A stretch of DNA of 5,243 nt from contig PLUZ01000134.1 of NCBI GenBank assembly GCA_003162995.1, positions 20,357 to 25,599 on the forward strand, written 5' to 3'. Of the stretch, positions 1-5,216 are shown one piece after another; position 1 is the first letter of the stretch, and each line of letters opens with the position of its first letter. Under the pieces are notes generated by a model, which did no database searches, had not been told where the DNA came from, and saw nothing but the letters and a program-made list of their open reading frames with translations. This stretch comes from Methylocapsa sp. (GTDB taxonomy: Bacteria; Pseudomonadota; Alphaproteobacteria; Rhizobiales; Beijerinckiaceae). Both the position numbers and the translations under genes were made by a program.

Positions 1-120
1 CCGAGCGCGAAATCGAGACCGGGATTATGCATTTAATTTATCCTTACGCCACCCCTCGGGATTTGGCTGGTCCCTCGGCCAGTAGTATACGGCACGATCA
101 TACCGCATGGAAAACCCCAA
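1..120. other. Upstream region of dapE, no gene recognised
   Basis: No convincing coding sequence ends here. One forward frame is open from the window edge to a TAG at 83-85, but its peptide resembles nothing I recognise, including the C-terminus of TruA, whose gene often precedes dapE in alphaproteobacteria. The stretch 24-43 is unusually A+T-rich for this window. A weak promoter-like pair is TTGGCT (63-68) and GTATAC (85-90) with a 16-base spacer. This is too poor a match to call a promoter. CCCTCGG occurs twice within 54-79. The region probably holds the dapE leader and promoter, but nothing in it is decisive. Confidence 0.4.
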
Positions 121-1278
121 ATGACCTTGCAAGAGACCGCTCTCGACCTTTGCCGCGCACTTGTCCGGTGCCGCTCGGTGACACCGGAAGACGGCGGCGC
201 TCTCGGCCTCCTTGCGGCAGCGCTGGACCGGGCGGGGTTTGCGACGCAGCGGGTCACTTTCTCGGAAACTGGTACGCCAAACATCGAGAATCTCTATGCC
301 CGCCTCGGCACGGGCACGCCTTTCCTTGTCTTCGCGGGCCATACCGATGTAGTGCCGGTGGGCGACGCGGCGAAATGGCGTTTCGACCCTTTCGCGGCGG
401 AGCTCGCGGATGGCGCGGTCTGGGGACGCGGCGTCGCCGACATGAAGGGAGGCGTTGCCGCCTTTGCCGCCGCCGCCATCGCTCATGCCGCGCGGCATGG
501 ACCACTCAAGGGCTCGATCGGCCTTCTCATCACAGGCGACGAGGAAGGTCCGGCCATCAATGGCACGGAAAAGCTCTTGCACTGGGCCTATGAGAAAGGC
601 GAGCGCTTCGATCATTGCATCGTCGGCGAGCCGACGAGCCGCGATGCGCTTGGCGATATGATCAAGATCGGCCGGCGTGGCTCGCTCAACTGCACGCTTA
701 TTGCCGAAGGCCGCCAAGGCCATGCCGCCTATCCCGAGAAGGCGGACAATCCCATTCCAAAGCTCATGCGGCTGCTTACCGCCCTGACCGCCGCGCCGCT
801 CGACACAGGTACTCCGCATTTCCAGCCCTCGAATCTCGAAATCGTGTCGGTGGATGTTGGTAACCCGGCGTTCAACGTTATTCCCGCCGAGGCGCGCGCG
901 CGTTTCAACATACGCTTCAACGATCTCTGGACGCCGGAGACGCTCGCGGCGGAGCTGCGGCGCAGACTGGATTCTGTAGGTGAGAAATTTACGGTCAATT
1001 TCGAGCCTTGCAATGCGGTTGCGTTTTTGACGAAGCCCGGCGCCTTCACGGACCTTGTCGCTAAGGCCGTTGAAAAGAAAACGGGACGCCGCCCCGTGCT
1101 TTCAACGAGTGGCGGCACATCGGACGCGCGCTTCATTCAGGCCTATTGCCCAGTCCTCGAATTCGGCGGCATTGGCGCGACCGCGCATATGGTGGATGAA
1201 CACGTCGCGATTGCGGAAATTGAGGCTTTGACAGAAATCTATGCGGCGATTTTGGAAGACTATTTTGGTAAGGAATAA
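121..1278 (+). CDS. dapE: Succinyl-diaminopimelate desuccinylase DapE
   Basis: The enzyme is a cytoplasmic di-zinc amidohydrolase of the M20 peptidase family. It hydrolyses N-succinyl-L,L-2,6-diaminopimelate to L,L-diaminopimelate and succinate, in the succinylase branch that supplies lysine and meso-diaminopimelate for peptidoglycan. At 385 residues it is of normal family length. All expected active-site residues are visible: H74 and D76 in GHTDVVP, D107 in GVADMKGG, catalytic E141 and ligand E142 in GDEEG, E170 in VGEPT, and H356 in ATAHMVDE. Each sits seven residues after its counterpart in Haemophilus influenzae DapE (H67, D100, E134, E135, E163, H349). The dimerisation (lid) domain lies roughly at 183-295 and includes RQGHAAYPE, whose H201 reaches the partner active site in the family. 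SGGTSDARF is at 330-338. The ATG at 121 is preceded by a weak GGA-type ribosome site in ATGGAAAACCCCAA. High G+C at third codon positions looks native. No frameshift or missing residue was seen. Confidence 0.97.
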   Translation: MTLQETALDLCRALVRCRSVTPEDGGALGLLAAALDRAGFATQRVTFSETGTPNIENLYARLGTGTPFLVFAGHTDVVPVGDAAKWRFDPFAAELADGAVWGRGVADMKGGVAAFAAAAIAHAARHGPLKGSIGLLITGDEEGPAINGTEKLLHWAYEKGERFDHCIVGEPTSRDALGDMIKIGRRGSLNCTLIAEGRQGHAAYPEKADNPIPKLMRLLTALTAAPLDTGTPHFQPSNLEIVSVDVGNPAFNVIPAEARARFNIRFNDLWTPETLAAELRRRLDSVGEKFTVNFEPCNAVAFLTKPGAFTDLVAKAVEKKTGRRPVLSTSGGTSDARFIQAYCPVLEFGGIGATAHMVDEHVAIAEIEALTEIYAAILEDYFGKE

Positions 1279-1303
1279 TCCCCTTTTGTAAGGAATGAGC
1301 CCC
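1263..1303. repeat. Imperfect tandem direct repeat at the dapE stop codon
   Basis: Two head-to-tail copies occupy 1263-1283 and 1284-1303. Both follow the pattern TTTTG(G)TAAGGAAT, three variable bases, CCCC. By eye they agree at 18 of 21 aligned positions, with one single-base gap and two substitutions. The first copy contains the last codons and TAA stop (1276-1278) of dapE. The second is non-coding and its C run touches the left arm of the palindrome at 1302-1349. The likeliest origin is a local duplication. No function is evident. Confidence 0.7.
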
Positions 1304-1349
1304 CAATCGGACAAAAACGTTTCACGTGAAACACTTTTGTCCGATTGGG
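1302..1349. repeat. 48-base near-perfect palindrome enclosing parS
   Basis: The left arm CCCAATCGGACAAAA (1302-1316) is exactly reverse-complementary to TTTTGTCCGATTGGG (1335-1349). Between the arms lies the perfect 14-base palindrome GTTTCACGTGAAAC (1319-1332) on the same symmetry axis, between bases 1325 and 1326. Only the pairs 1317/1334 (A/C) and 1318/1333 (C/A) fail, so 22 of 24 position pairs are complementary. It sits between two convergent genes. It is not a standard intrinsic terminator, since neither outer flank carries a run of T in the direction of transcription (GACCC to the right; GGGCTC to the left on the minus strand). It could still form a strong hairpin in RNA or a cruciform in DNA. 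Confidence 0.9.
1318..1333. other. parS: parS centromere-like site (ParB binding)
   Basis: The 16 bases CGTTTCACGTGAAACA match the widely conserved bacterial chromosomal parS sequence TGTTTCACGTGAAACA at 15 of 16 positions. The 14-base palindromic core GTTTCACGTGAAAC is perfect. ParB dimers load at such sites and spread; with ParA and SMC they direct origin segregation. A given 14-mer is expected about 0.00002 times in a random 5.2-kb sequence with equal base use, so chance is unlikely. In known genomes parS sites cluster near the replication origin, so this segment may be origin-proximal. That is inference, as no parAB, gidAB or dnaA is present here. Confidence 0.85.
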
Positions 1350-1485
1350 ACCCAAAACCTTGCAAGCCCACATATTTCTCTCGGCTTTAAACGAGTGGGA
1401 TTGCGCGAAAAATCTGTCGTTTTGGCGATCGGCGGCCAATGGATCGCTGCCCTCCTTGCCACCGCAAAAGCCGCCGTTCTTGGCG

Positions 1486-2238
1486 TCACGGCTGCAGGCG
1501 CTTGAGGCACTCACTATAATAGCCACCGCCGTTCTGGCTCCATTTCATGCCACCATTGGCGTTGATTTCTCGATTGGCTTTGAATTGATCGTAACAGGTG
1601 TTGAGGTACGCTTCTTGAGGCTCCTCACCCGCATGGAACGGCGATATCGAGGAGGGATAGATGGCGGTGTCCGGATCCGGGGGGACGCTCCTGACGTCAG
1701 CTTCCATGGTTACTCGCTTAACCCTAGGTTCCGCGGAAATGATGGTATCGCTACGCGTGAACTCGGCATAGGGGGTCAAAAGAACGGCTCCGGCCGCAAC
1801 CGTGACAGGCAAGATAAATGTCTTAATGGGTGCAAGTGCCAATAGAAACGTCTCCGCACCCCGCCGTTTCGGCATGGCGGGTGCAACGGAAGGGTCGCGG
1901 TTCGAGGGCTGAGGCAGGATGCGCGGTCTTTTCCCTGAGAGCCTTCGGAGCATAGTGTACCAATGCGGCTTAGGGCCGCGAGGCGCGGGATGTTTATCGA
2001 TATGGAGCATCTCCGCGAAAACCGTTACGAAATCCGCTTCCTTTTTGAGATACCGGAGAATGTTGTCACGAAACGCCCGGTCGTGCGGGGAAAGCGTTCT
2101 GCCGTCGCCCTGCAGAAGGCGCAAAATCGAACCGGCTTGACCCTGGGTCAACACCCCAATCGCGGCAAGCGCGTCGAATTGAATGCGGGCGGTAGCAATG
2201 AGTTCATCGGGGGATTCGAGGTGTTCCGGTTCATGCAT
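1486..2238 (-). CDS. Hypothetical single-pass membrane protein
   Basis: I do not recognise this 250-residue product. The N-terminal part (about 1-82) is soluble and largely helical by appearance (DELIATARIQFDALAAIGVL, then ILRYLKKEADFVTVFAEML). A basic, proline-rich stretch follows (about 84-128), then one hydrophobic segment (about 130-157), and then a polar tail of some 93 residues. Positive charge before the segment predicts a cytoplasmic N-terminus and an exported tail. The tail has exactly two cysteines, C215 and C244, which could form a disulfide. There is no N-terminal signal peptide. The ATG at 2238 lacks a good Shine-Dalgarno sequence; the best upstream candidate is a GGAA about 13 bases away. 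A TAAAAT (2260-2255, minus strand) could be a -10 box, but no -35 partner is evident. The gene converges on dapE across the parS gap and diverges from the methyltransferase gene. Length, codon character and lack of interruption make it likely real. Confidence 0.75.
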   Translation of the reverse strand: MHEPEHLESPDELIATARIQFDALAAIGVLTQGQAGSILRLLQGDGRTLSPHDRAFRDNILRYLKKEADFVTVFAEMLHIDKHPAPRGPKPHWYTMLRRLSGKRPRILPQPSNRDPSVAPAMPKRRGAETFLLALAPIKTFILPVTVAAGAVLLTPYAEFTRSDTIISAEPRVKRVTMEADVRSVPPDPDTAIYPSSISPFHAGEEPQEAYLNTCYDQFKANREINANGGMKWSQNGGGYYSECLKRLQP

Positions 2239-2575
2239 GGCGTGGTGGTTTCCGATTTTAACAGCTATCCCGATCCGCTCCTAGGATGCCTCCCGAAAGA
2301 AGGCCAACAACGCCTTCATGAATACGCCGTGACCTTCTGTCGCCCCCTTTTGCGGGCGCGCGATGGGCCATGAGAATGCCGCTGCCGAAGAAACCCGCGA
2401 GCCCGTCAATCGCGCTTTTGCTATCAACCGTTTTGCGGCGCTTGAAATCGCCTCGGAATGACGGCCATTGAAAATACCAACCGTCCATTTCGCGAAGCTG
2501 TCTTACAAATATTTCAGCGCTTGCCGGGCCATCATAAGCGGCACCTTTCACGTCCCTCACGAGGAGAAAGCGAGC
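2239..2575. other. Divergent intergenic region, no convincing gene
   Basis: This 337-base gap lies between two divergent genes and should carry both promoters. A short forward reading frame at 2363-2461 (32 residues, beginning MGHENAAAEETREPVN) overlaps by ATGA a second frame starting at 2458. A third frame from TTG at 2468 runs into the methyltransferase. None has a good ribosome-binding site or recognisable product. CGCCC (2341-2345) and GGGCG (2354-2358) could form a small hairpin. An A+T-rich patch, TTACAAATATTT at 2503-2514, is a plausible promoter region for the methyltransferase, but no clear -35/-10 pair could be assigned. Confidence 0.4.
2561..2566 (+). promoter_or_regulatory. Ribosome binding site fixing the methyltransferase start
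   Basis: GAGGAG lies nine bases before the TTG at 2576. It is the only strong Shine-Dalgarno match upstream of the conserved part of the methyltransferase, so it favours this TTG over the TTG at 2468 in the same frame. Confidence 0.7.
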
Positions 2576-3310
2576 TTGAACAAAGATTTTTTCGATCGCG
2601 CTTCGCCAGATTTCGCTGCCCGCCGCGCCGAGGCACGCAAGATGCTCGATTCGCTGGACCCCGCCATGCGGAGCGGCGCCCCATCCGCCGATCCCTTGCG
2701 GCGAGAGTGGTTCGAGGCAGTTTACTCTTTGGCGAACGGCGACCCGGCCCGCGTACCTTGGGCCAATCTCGCGCCGCATCCGCTGACGCAGGCCTGGGTC
2801 GTGGCCCATGCGAAAGAGATTTCGGGCTTGAGGGTTCTCGATGTCGGTTGCGGCCTTGGCGACAATGCTGAATGTTTTGCGGCAGCAGGTGCGAACGTCA
2901 CGGCTTTTGATTTCGTGGGCGAGGCAGTCGAATGGGCGAAGCAGCGGTTTCCCGCAACAATGGTCGCCTATGCCCAGGGCGATCTCTTCACCCTACCGGA
3001 GGACTGGCGCCAAAATTTCGATCTCGTCCATGAATGCTATACGTTGCAGGCGCTTTCCTCGGAGCTGATTCCACAAGCCCTCGCGGCCCTGAAATCCGCC
3101 TTGGCGCCTGGCGGCAAACTTCTCATTGTCGCTCGGGCCAGAGACGAGGCGGACGAGATCAAAGGGCCGCCCTGGCCGCTGCCACCCTCGGTATTCGATG
3201 AGGCGAAGCGCCAAGGCCTCGCGGCTCTATCGATCGAGGATATTCCTGCGGTCACAGGTGGCGCGTCGCGGCATTGGCGCACCGTGCTCCGCCGCGCCGG
3301 GGATGTGTGA
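2576..3310 (+). CDS. Class I SAM-dependent methyltransferase
   Basis: The product is a 244-residue Rossmann-fold methyltransferase, probably cytoplasmic, that transfers a methyl group from S-adenosylmethionine to an unknown small substrate. Motif I is VLDVGCGLGDNAE (87-99). The acidic residue closing strand 2 is D112 in TAFDFVGEAVEWAKQRFP. GDLFTLP (135-141) contacts the adenine side in the family. FDLVHECYTLQAL (148-160) is the motif IV/active-site strand, and LAPGGKLLIVA (176-186) is the post-motif strand. The N-terminal 85 residues include WFEAVYSLANGDPARVPWA, a stretch I associate with methyltransferases annotated only by class in Rhizobiales. TPMT-like or methyltransferase type 11/12 labels are the likeliest database names. 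I chose TTG 2576 because GAGGAG sits nine bases upstream and the product then begins at NKDFFDRASPDF, a sensible N-terminus. A TTG at 2468 would add 36 poorly protein-like residues. It stands alone, convergent with the minus-strand cassette 43 bases downstream, so its context gives no pathway. Confidence 0.9.
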   Translation: MNKDFFDRASPDFAARRAEARKMLDSLDPAMRSGAPSADPLRREWFEAVYSLANGDPARVPWANLAPHPLTQAWVVAHAKEISGLRVLDVGCGLGDNAECFAAAGANVTAFDFVGEAVEWAKQRFPATMVAYAQGDLFTLPEDWRQNFDLVHECYTLQALSSELIPQALAALKSALAPGGKLLIVARARDEADEIKGPPWPLPPSVFDEAKRQGLAALSIEDIPAVTGGASRHWRTVLRRAGDV

Positions 3311-3353
3311 GGCCGGTGCGGCGCCGAGGAAGTGGATGAGGACGGTCCAGCGT

Positions 3354-3587
3354 TTACAATTGCACGGATTTCAGTATGTCCGTCAGCAGTTCCCTCCCGC
3401 CTTCGACACTTTCATTTCCATGAAACCGAGAAATTTCGAGATGATTATCCTCGAAAATATCGATCTCCATTCTCACCCCAATCATTGTTACGGACAGCCG
3501 CACGGAGTCATGTCTTGTTCTTTCGATAAAGAAATGAAGATGAGCTTTTTCAAGGGCCTTAATCGTATCAAAAAGCGCAGATGACAC
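3354..3587 (-). CDS. Small acidic protein, candidate immunity protein
   Basis: The 77-residue product has an N-terminal amphipathic helix (ALFDTIKALEKAHLHFF, about 4-20). A beta-rich stretch follows with alternating charge (VRLSVTMIGVRMEIDIFEDNHLEISRF, residues 29-55), then GNESVEGGRELLTDIL (58-72). The pattern of a short helix, then EIDIFEDNHLEI and VEGG, is like small proteins I associate with toxin-neighbouring immunity genes, but I cannot name a family. The start is GTG at 3587, supported by a strong GGAGG seven bases upstream. It is the last gene of a three-gene minus-strand run, 30 bases after the propeller-like gene, so it is probably co-transcribed. It may neutralise the toxin encoded at the head of the run or be an immunity gene for a different toxin. 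The gene is complete, ending at TAA (3356-3354). Confidence 0.75.
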   Translation of the reverse strand: MSSALFDTIKALEKAHLHFFIERTRHDSVRLSVTMIGVRMEIDIFEDNHLEISRFHGNESVEGGRELLTDILKSVQL

Positions 3588-3594
3588 CTAAATG

Positions 3595-3599
3595 CCTCC
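3595..3599 (-). promoter_or_regulatory. Strong Shine-Dalgarno for the 77-residue gene
   Basis: GGAGG on the minus strand, within ACGGAGGCATTTAGGTG, lies seven bases before the GTG start at 3587. It is the best ribosome site in the window. It both selects the GTG start and argues that the small gene is really translated, in its own right rather than by coupling to the gene before it. Confidence 0.75.
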
Positions 3600-3617
3600 G
3601 TGGCAAGAAGTCGTAGC

Positions 3618-4484
3618 CTATGCCGCCTCCGAAAATTCCAGAAGCGCCGCTTTCATCCCATCACTGACAATGATCTTGCCGGTCGAATTCGGCTGGAATT
3701 TGATCGCGCTCATCTCGAAGCCTGCTTCGATCAACGGCTTTTCGATCACCGCGAAATTCTGCTTGGACGAGATCTCGGATTCGAGATCGAAAACAGCGAA
3801 CTCGAAGGAAGGCAAGCTAGGGTAGGCGTAAAGAAGCCCGCGATTGTCGTAGATTGCATAAGCTCTCTTGGCGTCTCCCGTGATCACATCAAGCGCGACA
3901 GTCGGAAACGGCACGGCTATTCGTCTGAGATGCTTTTTCGGAACGTCCAATATCCATATGGCATCCGGCAGACAGCACGTGACGAAGGCAAGATGGTCGC
4001 CAAAAGTGTAGCCTGCCTCGATCTCTATGAAAGAGTCCCTGAACCCACTGGGAATCATGAGGTCTTCGAGACCGAGTGCGAAAGCGCCCTCACGCGTAAA
4101 CGTACAGACCACATGGTGCAGATAGAGGAGATCGGAGCGGCTTCTCACCCCCTCTTCATAATAGCTCACGAAGATATAGTTCTTGGAGAGTAGCAGGCGG
4201 TGAGGGCTTCCGATGGCGAGCTTTCTCCAACTCTTGCCCGAAATGATCACGGCCTCGGACTCATCTCTGTACCAGGCAATTACCGAGTCCAGTTCGAACC
4301 ACCTTACATGCTCAAGGTGAGGATAATCTCCCTTCAGCCATGATCGAGATGCTCGATGATTGAGATAGAGCGTCGTAGTCTCGCCATGTTCGGCAAGGTA
4401 CGCCAACCCGAGCTCTTCGTGTAGGTCAAAGCATTTGACATGGTGCGAATCGATCTCAGTCAGGTTTTTCAAGGCGGCTTTCAT
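3618..4484 (-). CDS. Hypothetical beta-rich (propeller-like) protein, candidate immunity
   Basis: I do not recognise a named family for this 288-residue protein. It has no signal peptide or membrane segment and should be cytoplasmic. The sequence is a succession of short hydrophobic strands broken by charged turns, typical of a beta-propeller or WD-like fold. Examples are CFDLHEELGLAYLAEHG (18-34), TFGDHLAFVTCCLPDAIWIL (160-179), AKRAYAIYDNRGLLYAYPSL (205-224) and FEFAVFDLESEI (227-238). No catalytic motif stands out. The ATG at 4484 begins six bases after the stop of the toxin-like gene, and only a weak GAG lies nine bases upstream, so translation is probably coupled. That position, directly behind a probable polymorphic toxin, is where immunity genes sit. 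It is longer than most immunity proteins, so a chaperone or accessory role is also possible. The gene as a whole reads as less G+C-rich than dapE: one sampled line has 30 of 60 G+C, against 43 of 60 in a sampled dapE line. Confidence 0.8.
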   Translation of the reverse strand: MKAALKNLTEIDSHHVKCFDLHEELGLAYLAEHGETTTLYLNHRASRSWLKGDYPHLEHVRWFELDSVIAWYRDESEAVIISGKSWRKLAIGSPHRLLLSKNYIFVSYYEEGVRSRSDLLYLHHVVCTFTREGAFALGLEDLMIPSGFRDSFIEIEAGYTFGDHLAFVTCCLPDAIWILDVPKKHLRRIAVPFPTVALDVITGDAKRAYAIYDNRGLLYAYPSLPSFEFAVFDLESEISSKQNFAVIEKPLIEAGFEMSAIKFQPNSTGKIIVSDGMKAALLEFSEAA

Positions 4485-4490
4485 CGATCG

Positions 4491-5216
4491 TCACTCATCG
4501 CGCGGGTTAACTTCGTCCGCTGGATTGATCGGATAGCATGTTTTGACGTTCATATTGGAGTCGAGTACCACCACATAGGTATTTGTTGGAATCGGTTGCG
4601 CACTCTCGCGAATTCCCGACGTTCCTATAGTGTAGGGCGTTTTTTTGCCAGTAGCAGTGTTCATCTCAAATACAGAACCGGCGATGACCACTCCCCCTCC
4701 CCACCGGCCGGCGGCGACATCCAATGGGGTCGCCTTCGCCCAAGCTCCTTCGATCAAGCCTCTGATCTTTTCCTCTGTCGCATATTCCTCGTTGAATTTC
4801 CCATTATCCGAGGGAGCGGATGGACCGTGTTTTCGAATTATGTCTTCGATCTTCTCTCGCGTGACAATCGGAGCGGGAGAAACCTGGGCATATTGCGCGC
4901 CGGGCACGAGGGTGGGGGGATTAGCGTCCGATCGCACGGCGCCCGCCACGCGAACAGGGACGATCTCGATATGCCTATTACGCGGCAATCGGCCTTGCGA
5001 GCCGATCCCGGACCCGGTATCTCCCGATGTCCATTGCCCGCTCCCGTGTCCGCTCCCGGCCGGCACGCGCGGCTGATCGGGATCGTATTTCTCCAAGTCA
5101 AGTGCTGCCCATTCGATGCCTAGTGCTTTCATTAGCGCTTCCGGCGAAAGGCCGGACTCAAGAATCTTCATAGCAAGGAACAATCGATACGCGGTGTCCT
5201 CGTCCGCGTCGGGCAA
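4491..5216 (-). CDS. Probable polymorphic toxin with C-terminal RNase-like domain
   Basis: The 241-residue product reads as three parts. Residues 1-44 form a helical N-terminus (AYRLFLAMKILESGLSPEAL). Next comes a linker with DPDQPRVPAG (45-54) and GQWTSG (60-65), a VPAG...GQWT signature I know from Rhizobiales proteins that carry varied C-terminal domains. After a low-complexity stretch, the C-terminal domain (about 137-232) has GKF (139-141), IRGLIEGAW (151-159), TATGKKTPYT (187-196) and YVVVLDSNMNVKTCYPINP (214-232). The order KF, then an I..LI..A helix, TGK.T, and a final VVVxDxxxxVxTxYPxxP strand resembles small BECR-fold RNase toxins (barnase/EndoU/colicin/RelE group) at the ends of polymorphic and contact-dependent toxins. 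No signal peptide or export domain is seen. The TTG start at 5216 is tentative: no Shine-Dalgarno precedes it and an in-frame TGA lies at 5234-5232. H82 and K191/K192 are candidate catalytic residues only by type. The gene heads the minus-strand run. Confidence 0.7.
   Translation of the reverse strand: MPDADEDTAYRLFLAMKILESGLSPEALMKALGIEWAALDLEKYDPDQPRVPAGSGHGSGQWTSGDTGSGIGSQGRLPRNRHIEIVPVRVAGAVRSDANPPTLVPGAQYAQVSPAPIVTREKIEDIIRKHGPSAPSDNGKFNEEYATEEKIRGLIEGAWAKATPLDVAAGRWGGGVVIAGSVFEMNTATGKKTPYTIGTSGIRESAQPIPTNTYVVVLDSNMNVKTCYPINPADEVNPRDE

Noticed and set aside
25..819. Long minus-strand open frame opposite dapE (264 codons)
   Set aside because: It lies fully antisense to a gene with all DapE active-site residues. 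Its product is Arg/Ala-rich shadow sequence with no recognisable domain.
1302..1349. Palindrome as a conventional intrinsic terminator
   Set aside because: No T run follows the hairpin in either direction. The parS core at its centre gives a better explanation, although the RNA hairpin may still matter.
1425..1447. GCGATC ... GATCGC inverted repeat after the 1486-2238 gene
   Set aside because: It has six-base arms with an 11-base loop and no T run, which is too weak to call a terminator.
2137..2151. Perfect palindrome TTGACCCTGGGTCAA
   Set aside because: It falls inside the hypothetical membrane protein gene, over codons for LTQGQ. One short palindrome in a gene is not enough to call an operator.
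2468..2575. 36-residue N-terminal extension of the methyltransferase from TTG 2468
   Set aside because: There is no ribosome site before 2468, while a strong GAGGAG precedes TTG 2576. The extension does not look like part of a methyltransferase.
2258..2809. Minus-strand open frame of 183 codons over the methyltransferase start
   Set aside because: Half of it is antisense to the methyltransferase coding region, and the rest shows no ribosome site, recognisable domain or consistent codon bias.
4440..5123. Plus-strand open frames opposite the toxin and propeller-like genes
   Set aside because: They are antisense shadows without ribosome sites or recognisable domains. The minus-strand frames tile with 6- and 30-base gaps as an operon.
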